DNA from: Epiperipatus broadwayi | Lineage: Eukaryota; Onychophora; Udeonychophora; Euonychophora; Peripatidae | Reading direction: 5' to 3' | NCBI GenBank assembly: GCA_028023455.1 | Contig: JAQFVV010006353.1 | Location: 2,789,135-2,853,134, forward strand | Length of the DNA: 64,000 nt | Part shown: positions 43,471 through 53,908 of the stretch, one piece after another | How positions within the stretch are numbered: position 1 is the first letter of the stretch | Layout of the letters: each line of letters begins with the position of its first letter | Translations under genes and position numbers: made by a program | The notes under the pieces: model-generated | What the model was told of the DNA's origin: nothing | Seen by the model: only the letters and a program-made list of their open reading frames with translations | Databases searched by the model: none

Positions 43471-44790
43471 TGTAATCTTTGGAGTTATTGATCAACCTAT
43501 TAGTGTTGGGTGGAGTTCTGAATATTATGCTGAATTTGTTGCTTAAGGTTTTCGTTAGTTTATTGGATATTTTAGGGATGTAGGGGACCGTTATTCTGGG
43601 TAGATTGGTGCGAGGCAATTTATCATCTATTGTGCTGTTAAATTTCATGACTTTCCTCCTAATAGTTTTGTATTTGAATCCTGCTGCTAGTAGGTCTTTA
43701 ATGTAATTGTTTACATTTTCCTTCCTATGTGCTTCATATTTACACAAATGATGGTTTCTAAATAGAAATGCTTTAAGACCTGCGAATTTGTGCGATGCGG
43801 GTGATTTAGAATTAGGATGGATGCAGCTACGGATTTCAAATGGTTTAACAAGCATTTTGTAATCTATTGCGTGGCGGTCTCTTGACAAGGAAAGATCAAG
43901 ATATTTGAGTTCGTTATTGTTTTCATATATGATAGAGAAAAATAGTTTAGTTGTGCTTTGTAATTCGCGTTGTATATTTAAAATATTATTTTTAGATGCT
44001 ATAATGAAAATATCATCTACATATCGTATATATATGAAGTCTGGGTTAGTGTTGAAATATTTTGGAATAATGGATTGTTCATATTTATTTAAGTATATAC
44101 TGGATAAGACGCCACTGATAGGGAGGCCCATGGGCCAACCATCTTGCATTGTGTACCATTTATCTTCGAAAAGAGTGAAAATATGGGAGTCAAGCCATGT
44201 CAAGAAAGCCATAATGAATTTAATTCTCTCGTTAGGACAAGATATTCGCAGCAACTCTTCATGTATAATTTGGATGGATGCTTTTCTATTGATTGATCCA
44301 TATAATTCTTTCACATCCATCGTGGCCATAACAGAGCTATGAGAGATTTGGGTGTTTTTAATTCTGGAGATGAATTGAAAAGATGAATTTATTGTGTATG
44401 AGCCAAAATTAAGGTAATCTATGATCAATTGATTAACCAATTTGGCTGTATCGAAATAGTGCATGCCAGCGAAATCCATCATTAATCTAAGCGGTTCGCC
44501 TGGTTTATGTTGTTTTGAATTGGCAAACATTCGGGGTGGTCTAGTGGCAGAAGGATAAATCCTGTAATACTCGGATTTAGTGATCCCTTTGTCCTTGAAA
44601 GTTCGAAGCACACCATTAATAAATTTATCTCGGTCGATTTTGATGTTAAAAGTGTTATCATGTACCAACTTTAATACTTTAATTTGGTCATGCATTTTAT
44701 TTTTGTAATCGGTGTTGTTTAATAAAACAAAGCGATTGCCTTTGTCTTCTTTGACAAATGATGTTGTGTGTTTTAAAATATTGTTTAGTA
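43337..44790 (-). pseudogene. Penelope-type reverse transcriptase with GIY-YIG start
   Basis: The open frame runs from about 44790 (the methionine at 44695 is internal: upstream codons read KEDKGNRFVLLNNTDYKNK in frame) to 43337. Counting from that methionine, the RT motifs are MDVKELYGSIN (motif A, residues 126-136), GWPMGLPISGVLSSIYL (motif B, from about 187) and YVDDIFII (catalytic, residues 225-232). The GIY-YIG nuclease starts near residue 415 with HVVYSISC and YYGETKA. These boxes are characteristic of Penelope-like elements and not of LINEs or telomerase. A frameshift inside the nuclease switches the frame to that of 43126-43470. With the N-terminus lost and the nuclease broken, it is non-functional. 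The polymerase core itself is intact. Confidence 0.88.
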
Positions 44791-44825
44791 TTTAATACAC
44801 TTTTATTCTAATAATTTACAATTAA

Positions 44826-45577
44826 GTATTTTCATTTTTACAAATAAGGAGAAATTAAAACCACATTTATTATATATATATATTCCAAAAATTACAAATA
44901 TATATATATTCTAAAAATGCATCGCATGGCATTAAAAATGAGATACTTTCTCTTTCCTGAAGATTTAACTGATTTAAAGATTTGGCTGTTTAATGAAATC
45001 ACACTCCATTTCCAGCACTAGAATGTTGGTTTATTTAAAATGGTCACCCATATTTTCAAGATATTTTACTGATGGAGAGTAATGACTCTATTCATATCGC
45101 AATATGAAAGATAGCTTGCTTTCATCTAAATTACATATATAAAGAAACGTTATGTTGTTTAATATTTATTGTATATAATAAATGTTTGTTGTTAAAAAAA
45201 AAAAAAACATTTTCAAATGTTATTGTAAGAATAATCTAATTTGAAAAATAATTTTTCTGCTTTAAGTTTATATAAACAAGCAAACAAAGAAAAAACCCAG
45301 ACTGTTGAACAATAAATAACTGCTGATTGTGTATTGAACTATTCTTCTTATGTATTTATGAATAAACGACATTTTCTTACGCAAACATTTAATATTAAGG
45401 GACAACAAAAAAAAGAAACTAGTGAAATTATATTTAATTTTTTTTTAAACAATAGAAAATAATAATTCAGTTTTAGTATAAATGAAAACAATTAAATAAG
45501 TCAATTTCAATAATAATATTTGTTAGTCCATCTTACCATGATGACTTCTAACTATGAAATGACACTTAAAATAACCT
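44826..45577. other. AT-rich flank with the right copy of a dispersed repeat
   Basis: At about 44965-45150 lies the direct repeat partner of 42245-42460. The rest is AT-rich and unassigned. Confidence 0.45.
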
Positions 45578-45815
45578 AATTGATTAGAGTATTATTCAGT
45601 ATTCACGCATCTAAAGATTCCAGGTTTAATTCCCGTGCTACTACTGTCAGTAGTCAAGCCAATATCTCCTGAAGAAGGAAGGAAAATAATGCTTCTCGAG
45701 ATATTGTATTATATACTAACCTGTATTTTATTACTAACAGTTAAATGTACTTAAAAAAAAATTTGTCAATTAAAAATGATGAAAATAGTCCAACATATAA
45801 TTATAAAGTATTCTA
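45578..45815 (+). repeat. R3 composite SINE copy
   Basis: The head GATTAGAGTATTATTCAGTA TTCACGCATCTAAAGATTCC leads to a B-box-like CCAGGTTTAATTCCCGTGCT, as in the 3' half of a tRNA. The body follows: CCTGAAGAAGGAAGG, TATACTAACCTGTATTTTAT TACTAACAGTTAAATGTA, then GAAAATAGTCCAACATATAA. Similar full copies lie at 50090-50400 and 62430-62740. The tRNA-like head plus a fixed 3' body is the usual structure of a SINE mobilised by a LINE. Confidence 0.65.
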
Positions 45816-45870
45816 CTGTTTATTTAAAAATGTAAATAGATGCACACATTAGTGAGAAAATTTGGACGTG

Positions 45871-45978
45871 TCAAACGTCAGTAGCCGAGAGGTCAGCGCA
45901 GCTGCCTTGCAAGCAAGCAGTTGCTTGCAAACGGTTGTCGCGAGTTCGCTTCTCAGCCGATGCTGTGATATAAGGCAA
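45871..45978 (+). mobile_element. Minimal tRNA-derived SINE (copy 1) with target duplication
   Basis: The 108-bp body is little more than a tRNA-like molecule. It has an A box GTAGCCGAGAGGT, a large anticodon-arm region CAGCTGCCTTGCAAGCAAGC AG and a B-box region GGTTGTCGCGAGTTCGCTTC, and a 3' GCCGATGC that pairs with the acceptor side. AAAATTTGGACGTG (45857-45870) and AAAATTTGGATGTG (45979-45992) form a 14-base target duplication with one difference. It shares the head with the minus-strand copy at 59570-59672. A functional tRNA is unlikely because of the insertion in the anticodon arm. Confidence 0.75.
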
Positions 45979-45992
45979 AAAATTTGGATGTG

Positions 45993-46929
45993 CCTTTTAT
46001 ATAAAAAGGATTGTTTTTTTTTTCTTTAAGAAACTTTTTATAAAAATGATCGTACTATTACTTTACTTAAAGGATAAATAATAATTCTAATGAATAAACT
46101 TATCTTATCAAGAAGCGTCATATATCTTGAAAGTTGGCATGGACAAGTGTTTGTTGACATTTTTTTTAAAAATTAAAATTTGTCAAGATTTGTACAATTA
46201 AATTCTTATAGATTTTTTTTTTTTCAATTACGTTAACAAGCAATTTTTTTTAAAAAAAAATGGTAAATTTATTCTCAATAATCAATACCTTAAGAATGTA
46301 AAAGTTTGTAATAGCAAAAAAAAATGTGTTTCTTACAATCACCTTCTGGGGAAAAAATAACTTAGTAAATTGACATTTAAAATACTACACATATACATCT
46401 TAGTAATTTTAATAAGCTCATAAATACTTGTACATCATGGCTATTAAATATGTAAAACAGAGAATAAACTTATTCACAAATGAACAACCAAATATGTTGC
46501 TTGAATAAACAAGTACGATTCCTAAAGTATCATCTTTAATAACATTGCCACTATAAGATGATTTGATTAATAATTATAAAAATCACCATTAATATAAAAC
46601 CCGAGCCTTTTCCATTATCAGTATTTGATTTATTTAACATATAAGAAAATGGGGCGAAATAAAAATGAGGATTTTTTGACTGACCGGTAGATGTCAGTAT
46701 TTGCAATGTTTTATAAAATGATTCCATTGGAATCTGTATTCACAAATATGTCATGACAATTTATAACTAAAGAATTCATGTATAACATTCAATTACCCAT
46801 AACATATTGATATTCCATGCTTTCAGTTTATGTATGAAATGTATCTAAGCAAATGATGGAAAAGTGCATGAATACAATTAGCAGTGTGGGAAATTAAATA
46901 TTGATTAGTAAAAATCATTATAAAAATAG
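45993..46929. other. AT-rich stretch, nothing recognised
   Basis: No gene or repeat family was recognised. Confidence 0.35.
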
Positions 46930-47325
46930 TAAAAACAGGCAAAACTCTTCATATACTAATGCCACTTAAGGCATGCCAGAATAATTAATGGATGCCAAAA
47001 GACTTGTGCATAAAATCTGTACCCAGTGTCTACTCATCCAATATCCTCAAATTAGTTTACAGCTAGTAGCTTTCACCAGTGAGAATCCTTGGATCTGAGA
47101 GCACTGTACCTAGATCTTAGGATTTCATGCAACCCTCCAGCAGCCACTTTTTGTCTCTACTTAACCACAAAACTATGAGTCTAAAATTGAAAGCACAATA
47201 ATATTTGCAATCCAAGCTCATTAGCTTCTAGAATTTCAGTTTACTAACCATACATTTTCATGTCTTTGGTTTTTTAGCCACCATGATCTTACTAGGCAGG
47301 ATTGTTATTAAACCACTAAACATTA
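46930..47325. repeat. Foldback repeat family R1 copy (forward body)
   Basis: Runs from AAAACAGGCAAAACTCTTCA through CACCAGTGAGAATCCTTGGA, AGATCTTAGGATTTCATGCA, CTATGAGTCTAAAATTGAAA, and TTTTCATGTCTTTGGTTTTT to GGCAGGATTGTTATTAAA. It is immediately followed by an R1 terminus, so this copy and the next are joined. Confidence 0.72.
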
Positions 47326-47616
47326 CATGATCACCATTTCTTATGCTTTCTCAAGCTGTTAAAACAGGTAAAACTCTCCATAGAGTAATGCCACTCAGTG
47401 CAAGCCAGAGTAATCAATGGATTCCAGAATGCTAGAAACTAACCTGGGGATATTGGACGAGTAGGCACTAGATAGGGATTTTATGGACAAGCCTTCTGGC
47501 ATCCAATGATTACTCTGGCTTGCACTGAGTGGCACTACTGTATGGAAGTTTGCCTGTTTTAACAGCTTAATCAGGCAAAAGAAATTGTGATCATGTGATG
47601 CTTAGTGGTCGTTTAA
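47326..47616. mobile_element. Short R1 element with long terminal inverted repeats
   Basis: About 290 bp begin CCACTAAACATTACATGATC ACCATTTCTTATGC and end with the complement, AAATTGTGATCATGTGATGC TTAGTGG. Pairing continues inwards over more than 100 bases on each side: CAAGCCAGAGTAATCAATGG is mirrored by CCAATGATTACTCTGGCTTG. It is a hairpin-type MITE with no coding capacity. This is the cleanest copy for defining the ends of R1. Confidence 0.78.
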
Positions 47617-47835
47617 TCTAAAAATAGTATCTGTTATGATTTATTAGACAAAACTTTGTTTTAATTAATTTCAATTTATGATCAGAATTTAGTTTACTAT
47701 GTGATAGATTAAATGAGATGAAAATATTAATTATGCACTATTTATTATTAATTGAATTCAGCGAGTTAACGAAGATCCATCAGCTTTTCCATTTATTTAT
47801 TATTTAATAAAGAAATAACATAATAACTCTGTCAA
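47617..47835. other. AT-rich spacer
   Basis: No feature was recognised. Confidence 0.3.
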
Positions 47836-48425
47836 ATAATGTAAATTATTATACATGTACAAAATGTGAATGCTAGAGTAAAAAAACTTCAAAAAATATT
47901 AACCGTTAATACTATTTTGCCAAGTGCTTTCAAAAGATAATGTGGAAGAAATGAATAGGTATGAAGTGGTTTCCTCAATTGTCTGCAGAGAAATGGGTTT
48001 TTATGTTATTTATTACAGTGAAATGAAGGCTAATATATTAATGTGATTGCAACAGCATGTTTATCAATATAAAAATTCTAAAATTGATTCATAAATTAGT
48101 TCTGGTTTTCAAATCATGAAAGTATTTATGGGTATGAGTTTTAGCCTCAAGACATCAGTACTCTGCATAATGAATTGAATGATAGAAAGAGGAAGTTGAA
48201 AGAGGCTTGGTTTATTACTAAGTCTAAAAATGTTATCAATCAGCGTAACACCAGTATTCCACTGAGAATACACTGGAATATAAACCGTTCAGTTCCAATA
48301 TGTCACGATGATTCTGGTACCGAAAGCGCTGGGCAAAGTATTATTAGTGGTTAATATTTTTTGAATTTTTTTCTACTCTGGTTATCACATTTTATGTGTG
48401 TATAATAATTTATTTATTTTTTAGG
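47836..48425. repeat. Element with ~100-bp terminal inverted repeats
   Basis: The left end (about 47836-47936) has TAATGTAAATTATTATACAT, then AAAAATATTAACCGTTAATA CTATTTTGCCAAGTGCTTT. The right end (about 48322-48425) carries the complement AAAGCGCTGGGCAAAGTATT ATTAGTGGTTAATATTTTTT, then TGTGTATAATAATTTATTTA. The interior of about 385 bases has no recognised ORF. It is probably a non-autonomous DNA transposon. Confidence 0.7.
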
Positions 48426-48599
48426 TATAATTAAGAAATGATCACTTTAATTACTGATACCCATGTATCTTCTACAGCATATACCAGTGGATGTTGTCAA
48501 GCTCTTTTTTCAAGCTGTCTGCAGTGACATTTCTGAATCAATGCATTTGTTATGTAGAGACCTAATTTACTTATTTTTCATAAAAATTTTAAGACGTTA

Positions 48600-48960
48600 G
48601 TATGCTTGGATTATAAGTAATGACATAAAATGTGTCAGCGTGTTTTGCACTTTCATCAATTGTCTTCGATTTTCCCACTATCATTGGAAATCTTTCAAAA
48701 CACTGAAATTATTTTTGCCCCTTATAGCTTCCCTGACATACATAATGTGAATCTTTTTAAAGGTTTTAGTAGTTTTTTCCCCAAGTTTAAAAGTAAATGA
48801 AATGCGTGTTGTTGAAATCGAACGTCACACTTTGTGTCATAATTCATGGTCCAGACTTGCTTGCACCTTAAAATGTATGTGGTAAATAGATAAATTATGT
48901 TGCTACATAATATATGTAATAATTCAAAGAGGCATTGCAAACATCTTCAAGTATGAACCT
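48600..48960 (-). pseudogene. Possible mariner-type transposase N-terminal remnant
   Basis: The minus strand contains VRFQQHAFHLLLNLGKKLLK, then an interrupted SVF and KISNDSGKIEDN. The layout resembles the paired helix-turn-helix start of mariner/SETMAR-like transposases (Q-R-x-I-xF-xxxLGKxxxET, VFEWxxRFxxGxxSxEDD), but stops interrupt it and no catalytic DDD/DDE region was found. An alternative is chance similarity. Confidence 0.4.
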
Positions 48961-49339
48961 ATCATGAGACATCTTTTCATTGAGATATATTGACTATATT
49001 TTAAAAAGAGAACTAAACGTGAAACCTCTTCTTACTCAGATTGAGATAATTAATTGGGTGGGTGATTTAATGACTGTTTGGTTAAATACAGTAACCATTT
49101 ACTCATAGATAAAATAAATTGAAGTAGTAGGCAAAAGAAACAACAACAAGAAAATGGTTATCTTTATATAGCAACATACAAATTGCAATAAACTGCAGAT
49201 GCATTCATATATGTCAAATGCCGTTTCTTAAGTTTATTTGACAAATTTCTATGTATCTTTTAATTTCTGATGCAAACTATTTTTTGGGTGAAATACTTCA
49301 ATGCCTTGTGTTTGTACAAATGTTTTATGATGATGATGT
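48961..49339. other. Unassigned stretch
   Basis: No feature was recognised. Confidence 0.3.
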
Positions 49340-49500
49340 TTTAGGAGTAATTATATATTGGACTACTTCCTTCATCTAACATTAATTGTTAAATATCTTT
49401 AGAAAAATTCAAACTTTATTGAAACATTTTAAATACATTTATCTATTAGCTAAAGCATGTAAATTAGTATATAACACAATATTTTAAGTAATATTATTTT
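49340..49500 (-). repeat. R3 composite SINE 3' fragment
   Basis: TATATTGGACTACTTCCTTC ATCTAACATTAATTGTTAAA, TTCAAACTTTATTGAAACAT and TATAACACAATATTT are the complement of the R3 body seen at 45700-45810. Confidence 0.6.
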
Positions 49501-50089
49501 TCTTTCTTTTTCAGGTGTTTCTACTCTGACCAATGACAGTACTAGTTTGGGAATTGAACGTAGATGCTATCATGTTCTAACCATCTGGGAATAGCTCCTT
49601 GAAATCATTTTGAATAATAATTAAATAACTTCAATATTACCACATATTCTCTTAAATTTATATACATAAAGTTACAATAAAATACAAATGACCCCCAAGA
49701 TGCATTTCGTGTTGAAACAGCACTCATCAGTTGGTCCAGGTCACTATCTCTCATATATATTATTATTATATAAAAATATTTATCTACATTAAATATCAGT
49801 TGGTCTAGATCACTGTCTCATATATATCTTTATTATATAAAATATTTATATTAAATAATTACATTTTGAATTACGAGTATCAAATTAACTCAACCCACAT
49901 CTTTAACACCATCCATTTTAGATAAATATAGTAATGATGATTTTTAATCATTTACTAAACTAGAGATTATCTCTAGCACAGATATAAACTTTAAAACTTA
50001 ATTAAAGATTAATATATCTTATTTTTTAAAATTAAACATACAAACACATGGAGTTTTTCACATCTGTTTTTCCCACATGTAATATAACT
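49501..50089. other. Unassigned stretch with R2 scraps
   Basis: GCATTTCGTGTTGAAACAGC ACTCATCAGTTGGTCCAGGT (49700-49740) and a second CAGTTGGTCTAGATCACTGT CTCATATATATC (49796-49828) are R2 inner-arm phrases. Otherwise unassigned. Confidence 0.45.
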
Positions 50090-50400
50090 TCAATATTAAA
50101 TTATTTAAATTCAGTATTCACAAATCTAGATATGCAAGTTCAATTTCCATGCTAGTGCTATAAGTGACATCTAGAGGAGAGAGAATCCCAGTTTTCAAGA
50201 GTGTCACTTTAAATTCAATATTCATGAATCTAAAGACTTAGATTTGGCTCCCATGCTAGTATTATCACTGGTCAGGGTAGTAAGTGTCTTATTACTAATA
50301 ATAGAATGTCTTTGAAAGGGTTAAATAAAGTTTGAATTTAACAATTAATATTAGATGATGAAATTGATCCAACATATTATTAACTCAATGCCTTATCTAA
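50090..50400 (+). repeat. R3 composite SINE copy
   Basis: ATTCAGTATTCACAAATCTA, then GCAAGTTCAATTTCCATGCT, repeat as AATTCAATATTCATGAATCT, then GATTTGGCTCCCATGCTAGT, giving two heads in tandem. The body follows: ATTACTAATAATAGAATGTC and GATGATGAAATTGATCCAAC. The doubled head is unusual and suggests an internal duplication. Confidence 0.55.
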
Positions 50401-51069
50401 TTGCATCTGCCCATTATGTTCTATCATTATCAATACCACAAGAATGAACCCATCTAATAGTACACTTCCTTAGAGTACTTTTGAGATATTTTTTCTAACA
50501 TGATCAGTCAAACCACTGAACATAAGAATACATAAAATATTTTGTTAGATGTTTTGTTTCTCTCATTACTTTCATACACCCAAGCTAATAAAAAAATGAT
50601 CTTACAAATTATAAGTTAGATCCAAACTACCAAGACATATGATCGTATGATCTTGTTACCAATATTGAATACATTACAGAGGATTCTTAATTATAATTGC
50701 TTTCATAACTTTGTTATATCAATCTGCGTGTAATAAATTTAGCAAAATAATAACTGTAAATACAAATAATTAAATTAATTATAGGCCTATGTTGAAAGAT
50801 GTTATCTTTTATCTTATTGAATGTAGCAATTGTCTCATAATTTCCAGTCTATGAATTCAGATGTATCCTCTTTGCTTTGCTGCAGAAACATCTACATTAT
50901 TGGAAAATAGAACTGCTGCTGCATTCAAAAAGTTTGAAGGATATTTCCCCTCCAATTTGCATATCTGGAGAATTCTCTGTTTCCTCCTAAGCTTTCATAT
51001 AATTTTCAGTAGATGAACTGGATATTGTCATTGTATATGTTGTTTTCCCACTAATCATGTTAGAATTTA
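50401..51069. other. Unassigned stretch
   Basis: No gene or repeat family was recognised. Confidence 0.35.
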
Positions 51070-51400
51070 CAGAGAGACAACTCTCTCCATACAGTAGGGC
51101 CACTCAGTGCAAACCAGAGTAATCAATGAATGGGTTTGTGCATAAAATCCCTATCTAGTGCCTATCCATTCAATATTCTCAGACTAATTTCTAGCTTGTG
51201 GCTTTCATAAGTGAGGAGCCTTGGATATGAGAACACTAATGCGACCCTTAAGAAGCCACCTTGTCAGTTAACTATAAACAGCTTGTGGAAATATAAAGAA
51301 TGGTGATCATATCATGTTAGAATTAAGATACTTAGTGATCCTAACCATGATGTCTATGTATTTCTGAACCAACACATGGAACTAGACGAAATAGTATTGA
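51070..51400. repeat. Foldback repeat family R1 copy (deleted)
   Basis: CAACTCTCTCCATACAGTAG GGCCACTCAGTGCAAACCAG, CATAAAATCCCTATCTAGTG, ATAAGTGAGGAGCCTTGGAT, then a deletion joining directly to CAGCTTGTGGAAATATAAAG AATGGTGATCATATCATG. Confidence 0.65.
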
Positions 51401-51519
51401 TCAAGTACCTTAATATTTAAGCCTGTCTTTTTACTTATCTAAAAACAACAAGCTTATACCTTATGTTTGCTTCATCAAACTCACTGATTAATTGTCCTAA
51501 AGGGTATTATTAGAAAAAT

Positions 51520-51760
51520 GGGAAAATAATGTTCTATGTATCTGTTCTAACAGCAATTTTCAATACAAAGGCATCAGATTTTTCACTTCCAGTATTAATA
51601 AATATGAAGACCACATAACCCTATTATAAATATGTTTAAAATTCTTTGTACCTCTTTTAACAGCAGTTTTCATTAAAAATGTAATAGCTGCCCCACTTCC
51701 AGTATTAATACTTTATCTGATCCCATTATATAGCAGTTAAATAATATAAATACTAAAGCC
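51520..51760 (+). repeat. Direct repeat units flanking R2 hairpins
   Basis: Two units (51535-51600 and 51650-51720), with TTTTAACAGCAGTTTTCATT and CACTTCCAGTATTAATA, recur once more after the R2 block at about 52640-52770 (TTTAGCAGCAATTTTTCAAA, TTACTTCAAGTATGAACG, TATACCAGTTAAATAATAT). The R2 block appears to have inserted into an array of this repeat. Confidence 0.5.
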
Positions 51761-51778
51761 TCTATTAACTGAAACACA

Positions 51779-52190
51779 CAGGCATATTATACACCTATGT
51801 CTATATATGTAATACATAGAGTATATGAGCACAGACTTTCACACAACCCACCACTCTCCACACCATCTCATAACACTGATACACTTGAACACATATATGT
51901 TGAAAAGATAAATAATCACCAATATATATATTTCATGCTAAACCAGCAATTATCAGTTTGTCCAGATTACCATCTTTACACATATATGCTATAAGTGCTC
52001 ATATATATATATATATTAAGATAGCCAATCCTCATACTTTAATGGTGATTATTTATCTTTTCAACATATATGTGTTCAAGCATATCAGTGGTGTGGAGAG
52101 TGGTGGGTTGTGTGAATCTGTGTTCATATCTCTCTATATTACACATATAGACACAGGTATATAATAAACCTGTGTGTTTCAGTTATTACA
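51779..52190. repeat. Hairpin repeat family R2 copy
   Basis: Outer arms: CTGAAACACACAGGCATATT ATACACCTATGTCTATATAT GT is mirrored by ACATATAGACACAGGTATAT AATAAACCTGTGTGTTTCAG. Inner arms: GTTGAAAAGATAAATAATCA CC is mirrored by GGTGATTATTTATCTTTTCA AC. The centre contains the phrase CAGCAATTATCAGTTTGTCC AGATTACCATC. Confidence 0.8.
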
Positions 52191-52199
52191 TAGTAGAGA

Positions 52200-52630
52200 T
52201 GTCTGCCCATCCCTTGTATGTGTATTAAATGGATTATATCCTGTACATGAGGGGTCAGATTGACCTTAGGTCAACATGGGTGTGACAAGAATCTCAGCCT
52301 CAGGGTGGTCTTTGAGCATTCCATCATCAGATTTTCAATTGGATGAATGGTTGAAGAGTTGGAGTGTGGAGTAGATTGAAGCCTGTCCATTAAAGTATGA
52401 GGATTGGCTATCTTAATATATATATATGAGCACTTATATTATATATGTGTAGAGATGGTAATCTGGACCAACTGATGACTGCTGGTTTAGCATGAAATAC
52501 GTCTATTGGTGATTATTTATTTTTTCAACGTATATGTGTTCAAGTGTATCTCTGTTATGAGATGGTGTGGAGAGTGGTGGGTTATGTGAAAATCTGTGCT
52601 CATATACCCTATATATTGAAGCCTATATTG
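52200..52630 (+). repeat. R2 copy, one arm plus loop
   Basis: Starts near GTCTGCCCATCCCTTG and runs through GATTGACCTTAGGTCAACAT GGG (loop), CCATCATCAGATTTTCAATT GGATG, AAGCCTGTCCATTAAAGTAT GAGGATTGGC, CCAACTGATGACTGCTGGTT TAGCATGAAATACG and TGTGAAAATCTGTGCTCATA. It is colinear with 61322-61695 in the same orientation. Confidence 0.78.
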
Positions 52631-52959
52631 TAAAAATGGGAAAACAGAATTGAAAATTCTATGCATTCTTTTAGCAGCAATTTTTCAAATAAATCAGATT
52701 ATTTACTTCAAGTATGAACGTTTCATCTCATACCATTATATACCAGTTAAATAATATGAATAAATTGATGAAAAACAATTCTTTTCAAATGTCATAAACA
52801 TTATTAATTGAACTACAACAACATTTCCAACAATAATAATACTAATAGTATTTGTAATAGTTCATGACCTTCACTAAACCTAAGGGTGAGAAGAATGTCT
52901 TGATCACTTGATCAATTGCATGAGATATAATGTTTATAAATGTAATCCATTCTTGAATT

Positions 52960-53400
52960 GGACCCATTCTATTGGTCTTAGTTCAAAAAACCCAAGTCAT
53001 CAAAATATATAGATACTGAACTGGATTCAGACGTGTGTGACTATACCAGTGAATTAGCTTGGAGTGAAAACATTATTGTGTTTTCTTCTTAGGTTCATAG
53101 CATTATAGCTAACTAAATAGGCAAAAGGTGGCTTCTGGAAAACTGCTTTAGATCCAAAGATCTAGATATAGTGCTTTCAAATTCAAGACTCCTCACTGAT
53201 AAAAGCCACAAGATAGAAACTAGTCTGTGGATATTAGATGAGTAGGCACTAGATAGAGATTTTATGCACAAACCTTATTGCATCAATTGATTACTTTGTC
53301 TTGCACTAGATGGCACTAAGGTTTGGAGAGTTAACTACTGCTTTAACAGCTTGGGTAAGCATAGGAAATGGTGATCAAGTGATTGTTTAGTGGTTTTTAA
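52960..53400. repeat. Foldback repeat family R1 copy (reverse body)
   Basis: Contains CCCAAGTCATCAAAATATAT AGATACTGAACTGG, CTCCTCACTGATAAAAGCCA CAAG, GATATTAGATGAGTAGGCAC TAG and the terminus AGGAAATGGTGATCAAGTGA TTGTTTAGTGG. Confidence 0.72.
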
Positions 53401-53487
53401 CATAAATTATAATAATGCTAACATCTTAGAACTTCTATCATCTTAATTAAAAATACTAAGAACTAATCACAGCATTATTATAATGTA

Positions 53488-53702
53488 ATTTATGTTATTG
53501 GATTGGTTTTTTATTAGTATTTATTCTGGATAATTTTAAATTTTTAATATATATGCACAAAAATAACATTTTTCATCAATGACAAATATGGAACATTTGG
53601 TTGGATTGGTTTTTTATTAGTATTTATTCTGGATAATTTTAAATTTTTAATATATATGCACAAAAATAACATTTTTCATCAATGACAAATATGGAACATT
53701 TG
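53488..53702 (+). repeat. Nearly perfect tandem duplication of ~100 bp
   Basis: The unit TTGGATTGGTTTTTTATTAG TATTTATTCTGG through AAATATGGAACATTTGG occurs twice in direct succession (about 53499-53600 and 53601-53701) with no visible difference in the stretches I compared. Confidence 0.88.
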
Positions 53703-53866
53703 GAAAGACAAATCTCTGATGTAGGTTAGAGTAATGCAGCATCTCCTAATATCAATCATACCTATGCCAAAAAAATGAATTCACTTTCATCTGCATAATG
53801 ATTGGCTTTGATGCAAGAGAATGTTGCATGGATATAGCCAGTACTAGGAACTTTATCATTCCAAGT

Positions 53867-53867
<1 letters not shown>

Positions 53868-53904
<37 letters not shown>
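53868..53904. repeat. (TA)n microsatellite
   Basis: About 17 TA units. Open frames across it are artefacts. Confidence 0.9.

Positions 53905-53908
<4 letters not shown>

Larger units (their letters stand above)
42980..44825 (-). mobile_element. Penelope-like retroelement, 5'-truncated
   Basis: The element carries a Penelope-type reverse transcriptase followed by a GIY-YIG endonuclease on the minus strand. Its outer ends are marked by a perfect 19-base inverted repeat, TTAATTGTAAATTATTAGA (plus-strand copy at 42980-42998, complement at 44807-44825). Short inverted ends are known around Penelope-like insertions. The 3' UTR contains a stable hairpin near 43025-43075. The N-terminal domain is missing: the frame is open only up to about 44790. 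Confidence 0.8.

Noticed and set aside
43905-44342. 145-codon plus-strand open frame inside the Penelope-like element
   Set aside because: It lies antisense to the clear reverse transcriptase frame and has no domain of its own.
45871-45978. Functional tRNA gene
   Set aside because: Target duplications on both sides, an insertion in the anticodon arm and mismatched stems fit a SINE, not a native tRNA.
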